Shown piece after piece: positions 8,295-18,749 of a stretch of 64,000 nucleotides of DNA (positions are counted from its first letter, which is position 1; every line of letters starts with the position of its first letter). The DNA is taken from assembly GCF_032911445.1 (NCBI RefSeq), contig NZ_JAWJEJ010000002.1, forward strand, positions 186,001-250,000, written 5' to 3'. The notes under the pieces were generated by a model. The model made no database searches, was not told the origin of the DNA, and saw only the letters and a list, made by a program, of their open reading frames with translations. The stretch is from Sphingomonas sp. HF-S4. Its GTDB lineage: Bacteria > Pseudomonadota > Alphaproteobacteria > Sphingomonadales > Sphingomonadaceae. A program made the translations under genes and the position numbers.

Positions 8295-9203
8295 TTACAG
8301 GTTGAAGCCGCGGACGACCCGGACGAGTCCGGATTGAGCCTCCACCAGCGCGACCGGAATTTCCCCCAGCAGCGCGAAATATTGGCCATCATCGGCGGCG
8401 ATCCCGGCCAGAACCTGCCCCTGTCGGAGCAGCCCTGCCTGGTCGGGGGTGAGGAGTAGAGCCGGGATGTCGTCCAGCCCCGCCCTCAATGGCAGGAGGC
8501 ATTGTTCAAGGGCGCGGTGCTTAGCGGCATCGGCCAGTTTGTCCAGCGAAATCGCGGAATCGAGCGTGAACGGGCCGGCCTTGGTGCGGCGGAGCATGGT
8601 GACGTGGCCGACGGTGCCGAGCGCCAGCGCGATATCGCGTGCGAGGCTGCGGATATAGGTGCCCTTGGAGACGTGGGCAGTAAGCGTGACCTCCTCCAGT
8701 GCGTCCCCGGCCGCAGGCGAAGTCAGAGTCAGCGCGTGGATCGTCACGTCGCGGCTCGGCAGGACGACCTCTTCCCCCGCCCGCGCCAGATCATAGGCGC
8801 GTTCTCCGTCGACCTTGAGCGCAGAATAAGCCGGGGGCACCTGCGCAATCGGCCCGGTGAAGCGTGGCAGCACCGCCTCGACTGCGTCCAGCGCCGGGCG
8901 AACATCGGATTCGGCGATCGGCTTGCCCTCGAGGTCGAGCGTGTCGGTCTGCACCCCGAACCGACACGTGAAGTCATAGACCTTGTCGCTGTCGAGCATC
9001 CGCCCCGCAAGCTTGGTCGCTTCGCCGAGCGCGATCGGCAGCACCCCGGTCGCAAGCGGATCCAGCGTGCCACCATGCCCGACCTTGGGCATGTCCTTTT
9101 TCTTTGGGCCGTACCCGCCGTCGCGCAGCGCGCGCTTGACCGCGCTCACGCCCTGGGTCGAGCCGAGCCCGAGCGGCTTGTCGAGGATGATCCAGCCGTG
9201 CAT
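8295..9203 (-). CDS. truB: tRNA pseudouridine(55) synthase TruB
   Basis: A 302-aa pseudouridine synthase making Psi55 in the T-loop of tRNAs. The N-terminus MHGWIILDKPLGLGSTQGV and the catalytic block VGHGGTLDPLATGVLPIALGEATK, containing the nucleophilic Asp, are canonical. The ATG overlaps the tdk stop by one base (TGATG); the longer frame is antisense noise inside tdk. It belongs to the rbfA-truB-rpsO segment of the translation operon, here separated from rbfA by three unrelated genes. Confidence 0.98.
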   Translation of the reverse strand: MHGWIILDKPLGLGSTQGVSAVKRALRDGGYGPKKKDMPKVGHGGTLDPLATGVLPIALGEATKLAGRMLDSDKVYDFTCRFGVQTDTLDLEGKPIAESDVRPALDAVEAVLPRFTGPIAQVPPAYSALKVDGERAYDLARAGEEVVLPSRDVTIHALTLTSPAAGDALEEVTLTAHVSKGTYIRSLARDIALALGTVGHVTMLRRTKAGPFTLDSAISLDKLADAAKHRALEQCLLPLRAGLDDIPALLLTPDQAGLLRQGQVLAGIAADDGQYFALLGEIPVALVEAQSGLVRVVRGFNL

Positions 9204-9781
9204 CAACCGCATACGCGCTGCATGAAATGGCGGCGGCACAGCGCGACATAGCGTTCGTTTCCGCCGATCTCCTTTTGCGCCCCCTCGCGGATCGCCGCGC
9301 CCGATTCGTCGACCCGGAGGTTCATCGTCGCCTTGCGCCCGCATTCGCAGACCGACTTGATCTCGACGAGCGAGTCGGCGAGCGCGAGCAGTTCGGACGA
9401 GCCGGGGAACAGCTTGCCCTGGAAATCGGTGCGCAGCCCGTAGGCGAGCACGGGGATGTCGTCCTCGTCGCACAAAGCGGCGAGTTGGCGGACCTGCTTG
9501 GCCGAGAGGAACTGCGCCTCGTCGACCAGCACACAGGCGAGCGGCGCTTCGAAATGCGCGTCCTGCGCGATCTGCTGGAGATCGGTATCGGCATCGAACG
9601 GTATCGCCGTGGCGCTGATCCCGAGCCGCGAATCGATCACGCCCTTGCCGCCGCGATCATGCACCCCTGCTGTGAACAGCAGCGTCCGCATCCCGCGCTC
9701 GCGATAGTTGAAATCGGCCTGCAGCAGCGTGGTCGATTTGCCGGCATTCATCGAGGCGTAGTAGAAATAGAGCTTAGCCAT
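9203..9781 (-). CDS. tdk: Thymidine kinase
   Basis: A 192-aa type II thymidine kinase of the nucleotide salvage pathway. The P-loop SMNAGKST is near residue 10, the lid-like segment FTAGVHDRGGKGVIDSR follows, the Walker B-type motif is LVDEAQFL, and the zinc-binding CECG plus the C-terminal CRRHFMQRVCG supply the Cys/His ligands. It is coupled to the PIN toxin gene upstream and to truB downstream by one-base TGATG overlaps. tdk is not normally in this operon, so it probably arrived here with the toxin-antitoxin pair or by an independent insertion. Confidence 0.96.
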   Translation of the reverse strand: MAKLYFYYASMNAGKSTTLLQADFNYRERGMRTLLFTAGVHDRGGKGVIDSRLGISATAIPFDADTDLQQIAQDAHFEAPLACVLVDEAQFLSAKQVRQLAALCDEDDIPVLAYGLRTDFQGKLFPGSSELLALADSLVEIKSVCECGRKATMNLRVDESGAAIREGAQKEIGGNERYVALCRRHFMQRVCG

Positions 9782-10170
9782 CAGGCGAGAGTCTCGATCG
9801 ATAAACGCGTCACATTGCCAATCTTGGCCACCCCTTTGTCGAAGGTGGCAAACCGGTCAGCCGCATCTTCGGACATGACCAAATGCATCGTGTCTCCCCA
9901 GTCGGCGCCCGACCGGTATTGCTCCACTGCCCAGCGCAGGCGGTCGGGAACCAGCGTCTGCACGGTTTCGATCGACAGCAGGATGGTAATCGCATCGGCA
10001 ACGGCATCGCGACGCAGCTTCAGCTTCTTGCCGAGCAGCCAGCCAAGTTCGAGCCACACGGTCGGGGTTACCCAAACCGGCTCCAAGAGGATCGATCGCG
10101 CGACATCATGTTGCGCGAGATCATCGGCGAGGACGAACCGTGCCAGCACATTCGTATCGACTGACCTCAC
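9781..10170 (-). CDS. PIN-domain toxin (VapC-like)
   Basis: A 129-aa PIN-fold putative RNase. It has the N-terminal acidic residue in SVDTNVLARFVLADD (Asp5) and the C-terminal cluster WGDTMHLVMSEDAADRFATFDKG, matching the acidic Mg-binding residues of VapC-type ribonucleases. It overlaps the AbrB-type antitoxin stop by four bases (ATGA) and the tdk start by one. Its RNA target is unknown. Confidence 0.88.
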   Translation of the reverse strand: MRSVDTNVLARFVLADDLAQHDVARSILLEPVWVTPTVWLELGWLLGKKLKLRRDAVADAITILLSIETVQTLVPDRLRWAVEQYRSGADWGDTMHLVMSEDAADRFATFDKGVAKIGNVTRLSIETLA

Positions 10171-10430
10171 AGCTCGTCCGGCACGTCAGGCGACCAGTTG
10201 AGGTCCTGAACGGCGATCGGCGGCCCAGAGTGCCGATATATGGTCCTAAGCTTCTCGACAGCCTGATCAACCGTCAACATCGCCTGCCGGGTCTGCCGGC
10301 GCGTAAGGTAAATGCCGCTCGTAGTTTCGATCACTTCCAGGTCGGCGCCCGCCGTCCAGCCAAGCCGATCCCGGACGGATTTGGGAACGACGACCTGCCC
10401 CTTGTCCGACATTCTGGTGTGCGCGTTCAT
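10167..10430 (-). CDS. AbrB/SpoVT-family antitoxin
   Basis: An 87-aa protein whose N-terminal half is a swapped-hairpin AbrB DNA-binding domain (MSDKGQVVVPKSVRDRLGW). The C-terminal half (VDQAVEKLRTIYRHSGPP) probably binds the PIN toxin. The gene precedes the toxin and overlaps it by four bases, the standard arrangement for autoregulated pairs. A 20-bp palindrome ends two bases before its ATG, and no Shine-Dalgarno sequence is visible, so translation may start on a leaderless or very short-leader mRNA. Confidence 0.9.
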   Translation of the reverse strand: MNAHTRMSDKGQVVVPKSVRDRLGWTAGADLEVIETTSGIYLTRRQTRQAMLTVDQAVEKLRTIYRHSGPPIAVQDLNWSPDVPDEL

Positions 10431-10432
10431 CG

Positions 10433-10452
10433 GAGTAAGATGCGTCTTACTC
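10433..10452. promoter_or_regulatory. Palindromic operator of the AbrB/PIN module
   Basis: GAGTAAGA-TGCG-TCTTACTC has perfect 8-bp arms with a 4-bp centre. It ends two bases from the antitoxin start and touches the rbfA stop codon region. Position and symmetry fit autorepression by the AbrB-type antitoxin. Confidence 0.7.
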
Positions 10453-10844
10453 TACTCCCCGTCAAGATCCTGCGCCACTTTGGGATCGCGGAGCAGCTGG
10501 TCGATATGGCTGCCCTCGTCGAAGCTCTCGTCGGCGAGGAACTTGAGCTTGGCGGCGTATTTCATCTTCACGCGATGAGCCACTTCACGCTGGAGATAGG
10601 CGGTGTTGGTGCGCAGCGCCTTGAGCACCGCTTCCTCGTCCTTGCCAAGCAGCGGCTTCACGAACACCGTGGCGTGTCGCAGATCGGGCGACATGCGGAC
10701 TTCGGTGATCGACACCATGTGGCTGGCCAGCACCTCGTCATGCACGTCGCCGCGCTGGAGGATCTCGCTCAGCACATGGCGCACCTGCTCGCCCACCTTG
10801 AGCAGGCGGACGGAGCGGTTCTCGGTGGTTTCGGCGTGCTTCAT
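10452..10844 (-). CDS. rbfA: Ribosome-binding factor A
   Basis: A 130-aa RbfA, needed for 16S rRNA maturation and cold adaptation. KH-like family motifs include [19 protein letters not shown] and [20 protein letters not shown]. It lies 41 bp downstream of infB; the gap holds a GC-rich inverted repeat (CCCTCTCC and GGAGAGG). Its stop codon abuts the operator of the inserted toxin-antitoxin pair. Confidence 0.97.
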   Translation of the reverse strand: MKHAETTENRSVRLLKVGEQVRHVLSEILQRGDVHDEVLASHMVSITEVRMSPDLRHATVFVKPLLGKDEEAVLKALRTNTAYLQREVAHRVKMKYAAKLKFLADESFDEGSHIDQLLRDPKVAQDLDGE

Positions 10845-10885
10845 AGCGATGTGCCCTCTCCCCCGGAGAGGAGAGGGCTAGTTCC

Positions 10886-13603
<2,718 letters not shown>

Positions 13604-13611
13604 GCGCGTGC

Positions 13612-14385
13612 TCAAAGTCCTTCAGTCGAGTTCGTCATATTCGGCGACCCGTCCGGCGGGAACGCCGATGCGCCTTGCGGGCCTGTTTCGCAAGGGCGGG
13701 GAGCGGGGTCGGGTCCGATAAAGTGCAGCCACCGGTCGAGCGCTTCGCTCACCCGCTTGGCCGCTTTGGCGTCGGTAATGCCGGCGTGTACCACATTTTC
13801 GCGGCCGAGCGCCAAGGACAATATGGTACGCGGCAAGGGCAATGTAACCCCCTTGCGTCCGCTTCCTTCCATATCCGAGCCGACGCGCCAGGCCTGGGCG
13901 AGCTTGCCCGCCCCATCCTGGCCTGCGTCCGAGGCGTGGAGCAGCAGGTGCAGCTTCCCCGAGCGCGCCGCCTTGTCGAGCTTCTCGCCGCCGATCGTGA
14001 CATGACCCGCCTTGGATTCGAGTCCCATGCGATCGAGCAGGTTGCGCTCGAGCTGGGCAGCGATCCGCGCGCCGAGATCGTCGGGGATACGCAGATCCTG
14101 GGTCTTGAACGCACGCGACAACGCGCCGCGCAGCTTGCCCTTGGCCTGTGCGGCGTCGAGCGCGGCGCGGTCGACGCCGATCCAGGCGCCGCGGCCCGGC
14201 GCCTTGGCGCGCACATCGGGCAGCACCTCGCCATCGGGCGAGAGCGCGAGTCGGACCAGCCCCTCGCGCGGGGATTCCTCGCGCGACAGGATGCAGGTAC
14301 GCAGCGGCTCGCTCCCCTGCCCTGAGGCAGGAGAGGAGTCAGCCTTGGCAGTTACGCCAGCGGTATCATTGCTCGGAGTCCGCAA
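13612..14385 (-). CDS. YlxR/DUF448 RNA-binding protein fused to an L7Ae-like domain
   Basis: A protein of about 257 aa. The N-terminal YlxR fold carries RTCILSREE and the signature LPDVRAKAPGRGAWI (about residues 30-80). After a linker, a second domain (LHLLLHASDAGQDGAGKL, ALGRENVVHAGITD) matches the L7Ae/L30e-like RNA-binding fold that is commonly fused to YlxR in alphaproteobacteria. The frame opens at a GTG (14400) without a Shine-Dalgarno; a TTG at 14385 has GGAGGA five bases upstream and is preferred. It overlaps the nusA 3' end and sits between nusA and infB. Confidence 0.9.
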   Translation of the reverse strand: MRTPSNDTAGVTAKADSSPASGQGSEPLRTCILSREESPREGLVRLALSPDGEVLPDVRAKAPGRGAWIGVDRAALDAAQAKGKLRGALSRAFKTQDLRIPDDLGARIAAQLERNLLDRMGLESKAGHVTIGGEKLDKAARSGKLHLLLHASDAGQDGAGKLAQAWRVGSDMEGSGRKGVTLPLPRTILSLALGRENVVHAGITDAKAAKRVSEALDRWLHFIGPDPAPRPCETGPQGASAFPPDGSPNMTNSTEGL

Positions 14386-15997
14386 CAGCGTCCTCCGCAC
14401 CGGCAGCCGCCGGCTCTTCTTCGTCCGCGAACCAGTGTGCGCGGGCGGCCATGATGATCTCGTTGCCCTGCTCGTCGCTGAGGCCGTATTCGGCGAGGAT
14501 CCCGCCCTTGTCCTCGGCGCGCTCGGACGTCTTGGCGTTCTCGGCGCGGCGGCGCGGCTCCTGGCGCTTCTTCTGGACCAGTTCGTCGGTCGCCAGGTCG
14601 GCGAGGTCGTCGAGGGTCTTGATCCCCGCGCGGCCGAGCGTGACCAGCATCGCTTCCGTCATGTACGGCATCGTCGCCAGATCGTCCTCGACGCCGAGCT
14701 CGCGGCGCAACTGGCGATTGGCTTCCTCGCGGCGCTCGAGCGCTTCCTGCGCGCGGCTCTGCAGCTCGGCGCCGAGATCTTCGTCGAATCCTTCAATGTC
14801 CGCGATTTCGGAGAGCTCGACATAAGCGACCTCTTCGAGCGACCCGAAGCCCTCGGCGACGAGCAGCTGGGCGAGCGTCTCGTCGACATCGAGCTCGTTC
14901 TGGAACATCTCGGAATTCTGGACGAACTCCTTCTGGCGCTTCTCGCTGGCATCCTGCTCGGTGAGGATGTCGATCGCCTTGGCGGTGAGCTGCGAGGCGA
15001 GGCGAACGTTCTGGCCGCGGCGGCCGATCGCGAGGCTGAGCTGATCGTCGGGGACGACGACTTCGATGCGGTCATCCTCTTCGTCGATCACCACGCGGCT
15101 GACATTGGCCGGCTGAAGCGCATTGACGACGAACGTCGCGGTGTCGGGCGACCAGGGGATGATGTCGATCTTCTCGCCCTGCATTTCCTGCACGACGGCC
15201 TGGACGCGGCTGCCCTTCATGCCGACGCAGGCGCCGACCGGATCGATCGAGCTGTCGTGCGAGATGACGCCGATCTTGGCGCGCGATCCCGGGTCGCGGG
15301 CGGCCGCCTTGATCTCGATGATGCCATCGTAGATTTCGGGGACTTCCTGCGCGAACAGCTTCTTCATGAAGTCCGGATGCGCGCGGCTGAGGAAGATCTG
15401 CGGCCCGCGATTCTCGCGGCGGACGTTGAGGATGATCGAGCGGACGCGATCGCCGACACGGACGACTTCGCGCGGGATCTGCTGGTCGCGGCGGATCACG
15501 CCCTCGGCGCGGCCCAGATCGACGACGACGTGGCCGAACTCGACGCGCTTGACCACGCCGGTGATGATCTCACCCATGCGGTCCTTGAATTCCTCGTGCT
15601 GGCGCTCGCGCTCGGCGTCGCGGACCTTCTGGAAGATGATCTGCTTCGATGCCTGGGCCTGGATGCGGCCGAACTCGATCGGGGGCAGCGGATCGACGAT
15701 GAAGTCGCCGATGCTGGCATCCTTCTGGAGCTTCTGCGCGCCCTTGAGGTCGACCTGCTTGAAATAATCGTCGACCGCCTCGACCACTTCGACGACGCGC
15801 CACAGGCGGAGATCGCCGGTGTTGGGATCGAGCTTGGCGCGGATGTCGTTCTCACTGCCATAGCGGTTCTTCGCGGCGCGCTGGATCGCATCCTCCATCG
15901 CCTCGATGACGATGGCCTTGTCGATCAGCTTTTCCTTCGCAACCGAATCGGCGATCGCGATCAGCTCGGCCCGGTTGGCGGTAATGGCAGTGGCCAT
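14366..15997 (-). CDS. nusA: Transcription termination/antitermination protein NusA
   Basis: A 543-aa NusA starting MATAITANRAELIAIADSVA. It contains the N-terminal RNAP-binding domain, an S1 domain (GEIITGVVKRVEFGHVVVDLG), KH1 and KH2 (ACVGMKGSRVQAVVQEM, LAIGRRGQNVRLAS), and a C-terminal acidic helix-hairpin-helix region with TLDDLADLATDEL. The start overlaps the rimP stop by one base (TGATG). The position between rimP and ylxR is canonical. Confidence 0.98.
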   Translation of the reverse strand: MATAITANRAELIAIADSVAKEKLIDKAIVIEAMEDAIQRAAKNRYGSENDIRAKLDPNTGDLRLWRVVEVVEAVDDYFKQVDLKGAQKLQKDASIGDFIVDPLPPIEFGRIQAQASKQIIFQKVRDAERERQHEEFKDRMGEIITGVVKRVEFGHVVVDLGRAEGVIRRDQQIPREVVRVGDRVRSIILNVRRENRGPQIFLSRAHPDFMKKLFAQEVPEIYDGIIEIKAAARDPGSRAKIGVISHDSSIDPVGACVGMKGSRVQAVVQEMQGEKIDIIPWSPDTATFVVNALQPANVSRVVIDEEDDRIEVVVPDDQLSLAIGRRGQNVRLASQLTAKAIDILTEQDASEKRQKEFVQNSEMFQNELDVDETLAQLLVAEGFGSLEEVAYVELSEIADIEGFDEDLGAELQSRAQEALERREEANRQLRRELGVEDDLATMPYMTEAMLVTLGRAGIKTLDDLADLATDELVQKKRQEPRRRAENAKTSERAEDKGGILAEYGLSDEQGNEIIMAARAHWFADEEEPAAAGAEDAVADSEQ

Positions 15998-16545
15998 CAG
16001 TCTTGTTCCTCTGCTTCGAATTCGTCGGCGCCCTCGGCGGAAAGCGGGGCGGTTGCGGCAATGAGTGCGTCGGTCATCAGCAACTTGGCGTCGGCGATCT
16101 GCGCGAACGGCACGATGACCTGCTTGTACTTTTGGACGTCGATGCTGACCTGTTCGCCCTCGATGCCGAGCAGTACCCCGGTGAACTGTTTCCGCCCGTC
16201 CGCGGTCGGCTCGACGAGGTTGAGCCGTGCCTCGTGGCTCTTCCAGTCCTCGAAGTCCTGGAGACGCGTGAGCGGGCGATCGATGCCGGGCGAGCTGACT
16301 TCGAGCCGATAGGCATGGTCGATCGGGTCGCGACCCTCGGCCTCGAGCGCGTCGAGCCGGTCCGAGATGCGGCGCGACAGATCGGCGCAATCCTCGATCG
16401 TCAGCTGGCGCGTGTCGGGTCGCTCGGCCATCACCTGGAGCGTCGGATCCGACTGGCCGCCGAACATTTTCACGCGCACGAGCGCCAACCCCAAAGCCTT
16501 GGCTTCGGGTTCGATCAGGCTGGTCAGTGCGGCGATGTCCGCCAT
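15997..16545 (-). CDS. rimP: Ribosome maturation factor RimP
   Basis: A 182-aa RimP, first gene of the translation operon. It starts MADIAALTSLIEPEAKALGL with GGAGAT five bases before the ATG. The family core is EDCADLSRRISDRLDALEAEG followed by YRLEVSSPGIDRPL. It assists 30S subunit maturation. The 127 bp upstream, up to the S9 peptidase gene, should hold the operon promoter, but no convincing -35/-10 pair could be assigned by eye. Confidence 0.97.
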   Translation of the reverse strand: MADIAALTSLIEPEAKALGLALVRVKMFGGQSDPTLQVMAERPDTRQLTIEDCADLSRRISDRLDALEAEGRDPIDHAYRLEVSSPGIDRPLTRLQDFEDWKSHEARLNLVEPTADGRKQFTGVLLGIEGEQVSIDVQKYKQVIVPFAQIADAKLLMTDALIAATAPLSAEGADEFEAEEQD

Positions 16546-16672
16546 TGGATCTCCGGCAATCAGATAAGCAGCTTCGGCGCCGGAGCCCTGCTGGGCCCCG
16601 ACCTCGGCATGTGTAACGATGTCGAGAAAGCAAGTGCGATATACGCGCTCACTACGCGCCAAGCAAGGGGTG

Positions 16673-18562
16673 CTAGGCGGGATTGTGCGCCGCTAGAAAC
16701 GCACCCACACGATCGAGGAAATCGGCATTGTCCGCCGGGCCTTCGAGCGTGTGCCCCTGCCCCGCGTACACGACATAGTCGTGCGCACGGCCAAGCCGTT
16801 TTAGCGCCAAATGGAGCCGCTCGGACTGATCGGCGGGAACGGTAGTGTCGGCGGCGCCATGCGCGATCAGGATCGGCATGGTCAGCCTGGCTACCCGCGT
16901 GATCGGCGAGAGCGCGGCGAGCGATGGGGCCGAGCCCTGGATTCGCGCCTTCCATGCACGGAAGTCGTGCTCCTCGAAGGTCTTCCGATCGAAGGCAAGC
17001 TGCGCATCGACATCCGAGATGCCGGCAAAGCTCACGGCGCAGCGATAGCGGGGCGAGGCCTGCGCCGCCGCCCACATCGCGGCGTATCCCCCATAAGACG
17101 CGCCCATGATGCAGACGCGCTTCGAATCGGCGATCCCCTGCGCGGCGAGCCAGTCGACGCCGTCATCGACATCGTCCTGCATGCCGCGGCCCCATTGGCC
17201 GTCGCCCTTTTCGCGAAACGCGCGGCCGAATCCGGTCGAGCCACGATAATTGGGCTGGAGCACGGCATAGCCGCGATCGGCGAGATACTGGACCCAGGGA
17301 TCATAGCCCCAGCTGTCGCGCGCGAAGGGGCCGCCATGCGGCATGACGATCAGCGGTAGCCCGCGCGGATCGCGTCCGGCAGGGAGCGTGAGGAAGCCGC
17401 CGATCTCGAGCCCGTCACGGGCGCGGTAGCGTACCGCCTTCATCTCGGTCTCCGGCTTGCCGAGGCGCGCCGGGCTGACCGCCGCGACCAACGCGGCACG
17501 ACCATCGGCATAGACGTGGAAAGCCCCGGGATCGCCCGCCGATTCGCTGAACACCAGGGTGCGCGATCCGTCTATGCTCGACGAGAGGATGCGATTGGCG
17601 CGGCCCGGCAGCGCAGCATCGATCGCGGCCTGGCGCTCGGCCATCTTTGCATCGAACCAACGCGAGACCGGGCGCTCGGCGGAATATTCGACTCCGGTCA
17701 GCCGGCCATCGGCATCGGTCTGGAAGCCTTCGAGATCGACCTGGGGGTTTTCGTGGAGCAGCGTGCCGAGCTTGCCCGCAGCGAAATCATAGGCGTAGAG
17801 CCCCAGGCGACCCTCGGGCGTCTGGGCGAGCGCATAGCCGCGATCGGTGCCTCGCACGGGGACGAATCGCTCGATGCCCGAGCGCATGTCGCCCGCGCCG
17901 CGCGCCGAGCGGGCAAAGCGGGCATGCTCGTCCTTGCGATAGAGCAGCCATGAGCGCTTGCCGTCCTGCGCCATACCGGCGCGGATCACCCCCGCCGAAT
18001 CGGCGTACCAGTCCCAGACATGGTCCTGCGGCGTCACTGCGAGCGTGGTGCGGCCCGTGGTGAGGTCGATTCGATAGACCCCCGGGGTAGTGCTGCCCGG
18101 TACGTCGGCGCTGAGCAGCAGAAACGAACCGTCTGGGGCGACATGGATGACGTCGCCGCTCGATTCGGCCGAGCGCGGCTTGCCGATCTGGCTGAGCGCG
18201 CCCGAGGCAAGGTCGATCGTGACGAGGTGCGTGGTCGGCGCCTTGCCCTGGCGCAGCAGGCTGACGAGCAGCCGGTCGGCACCCAGCCAGCGATGCCATT
18301 CGAGTCGCTCGGCCTCGGGAAGCGCGACGGCGCGCGGAGCAGAGACGCTTCCGCCGATATCGAACAGCGCAAGCCGGGGGCGCCCATTGACGAGCGCGCG
18401 CGCCGCGACATGGCGCCCGTCGGGTGACAGCGCCGCATCCTCGATCGCCGGCGGCGCGAAATAATCCGCGGCGCTACCCGGCGCGTCGGTCCCGGCCATC
18501 GCCGGTCCGCCCTGAATGAGCGCGCACGCCAGCGCGGCGCCACGCAGAAATCGTCCGATCAT
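16673..18562 (-). CDS. S9 family peptidase (prolyl oligopeptidase-like), secreted
   Basis: A 629-aa protein with a Sec signal peptide (about 1-23, ending AMAG), a beta-propeller region (about 35-370), and a C-terminal alpha/beta hydrolase domain. The nucleophile elbow is GASYGGYAAM, the Asp/His region includes LIAHGAADTTVPADQSERL, and YAGQGHTLEGP supplies the catalytic His. LPLIVMPHGGPFARDSWGYDPWVQYLADRGY is typical of acylaminoacyl-peptidase/DPP-like enzymes. It is probably periplasmic and degrades short peptides. It is divergent from the sugar dehydrogenase genes across a 187-bp region with several TTGCG/CGCAA repeats. Confidence 0.92.
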   Translation of the reverse strand: MIGRFLRGAALACALIQGGPAMAGTDAPGSAADYFAPPAIEDAALSPDGRHVAARALVNGRPRLALFDIGGSVSAPRAVALPEAERLEWHRWLGADRLLVSLLRQGKAPTTHLVTIDLASGALSQIGKPRSAESSGDVIHVAPDGSFLLLSADVPGSTTPGVYRIDLTTGRTTLAVTPQDHVWDWYADSAGVIRAGMAQDGKRSWLLYRKDEHARFARSARGAGDMRSGIERFVPVRGTDRGYALAQTPEGRLGLYAYDFAAGKLGTLLHENPQVDLEGFQTDADGRLTGVEYSAERPVSRWFDAKMAERQAAIDAALPGRANRILSSSIDGSRTLVFSESAGDPGAFHVYADGRAALVAAVSPARLGKPETEMKAVRYRARDGLEIGGFLTLPAGRDPRGLPLIVMPHGGPFARDSWGYDPWVQYLADRGYAVLQPNYRGSTGFGRAFREKGDGQWGRGMQDDVDDGVDWLAAQGIADSKRVCIMGASYGGYAAMWAAAQASPRYRCAVSFAGISDVDAQLAFDRKTFEEHDFRAWKARIQGSAPSLAALSPITRVARLTMPILIAHGAADTTVPADQSERLHLALKRLGRAHDYVVYAGQGHTLEGPADNADFLDRVGAFLAAHNPA

Positions 18563-18614
18563 TCGACTTGCCCCCAAGCCTTTTGTCCGACGCCCAGCAT
18601 ATTGCGGCAAGAAA

Positions 18615-18624
18615 ATTGCGCAAT
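18615..18624. promoter_or_regulatory. TTGCG/CGCAA repeat cluster in divergent promoter region
   Basis: ATTGCGCAAT is a 10-bp palindrome at 18615-18624. Further half-sites are ATTGCG just upstream (18601) and CGCAATA about 20 bp downstream. The cluster lies between the S9 peptidase and PQQ dehydrogenase genes, where a shared operator could be; the binding protein is unknown. Confidence 0.35.
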
Positions 18625-18681
18625 ACCGTGAAATCACGCAATAAATCGATGCGCTCCCGCAACGACGGCGAAAGGAGATAA

Positions 18682-18735
18682 ATGGACGGTGGAGCGCAAA
18701 TGCGCGATGAGCGTTGCATCCGAAACAATCCTTGA
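18682..18735 (+). CDS. Short upstream ORF (17 codons) with strong Shine-Dalgarno
   Basis: AAAGGAGATAA immediately precedes an ATG that opens 17 codons (MDGGAQMRDERCIRNNP) and stops at TGA, 14 nt before the ATG of the sugar dehydrogenase gene. The ribosome-binding site is better than that of the downstream gene. It could be a leader peptide giving translational coupling, or it could be chance. No family is recognised. Confidence 0.35.
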   Translation: MDGGAQMRDERCIRNNP

Positions 18736-18749
18736 AACAAGGTGACCCA

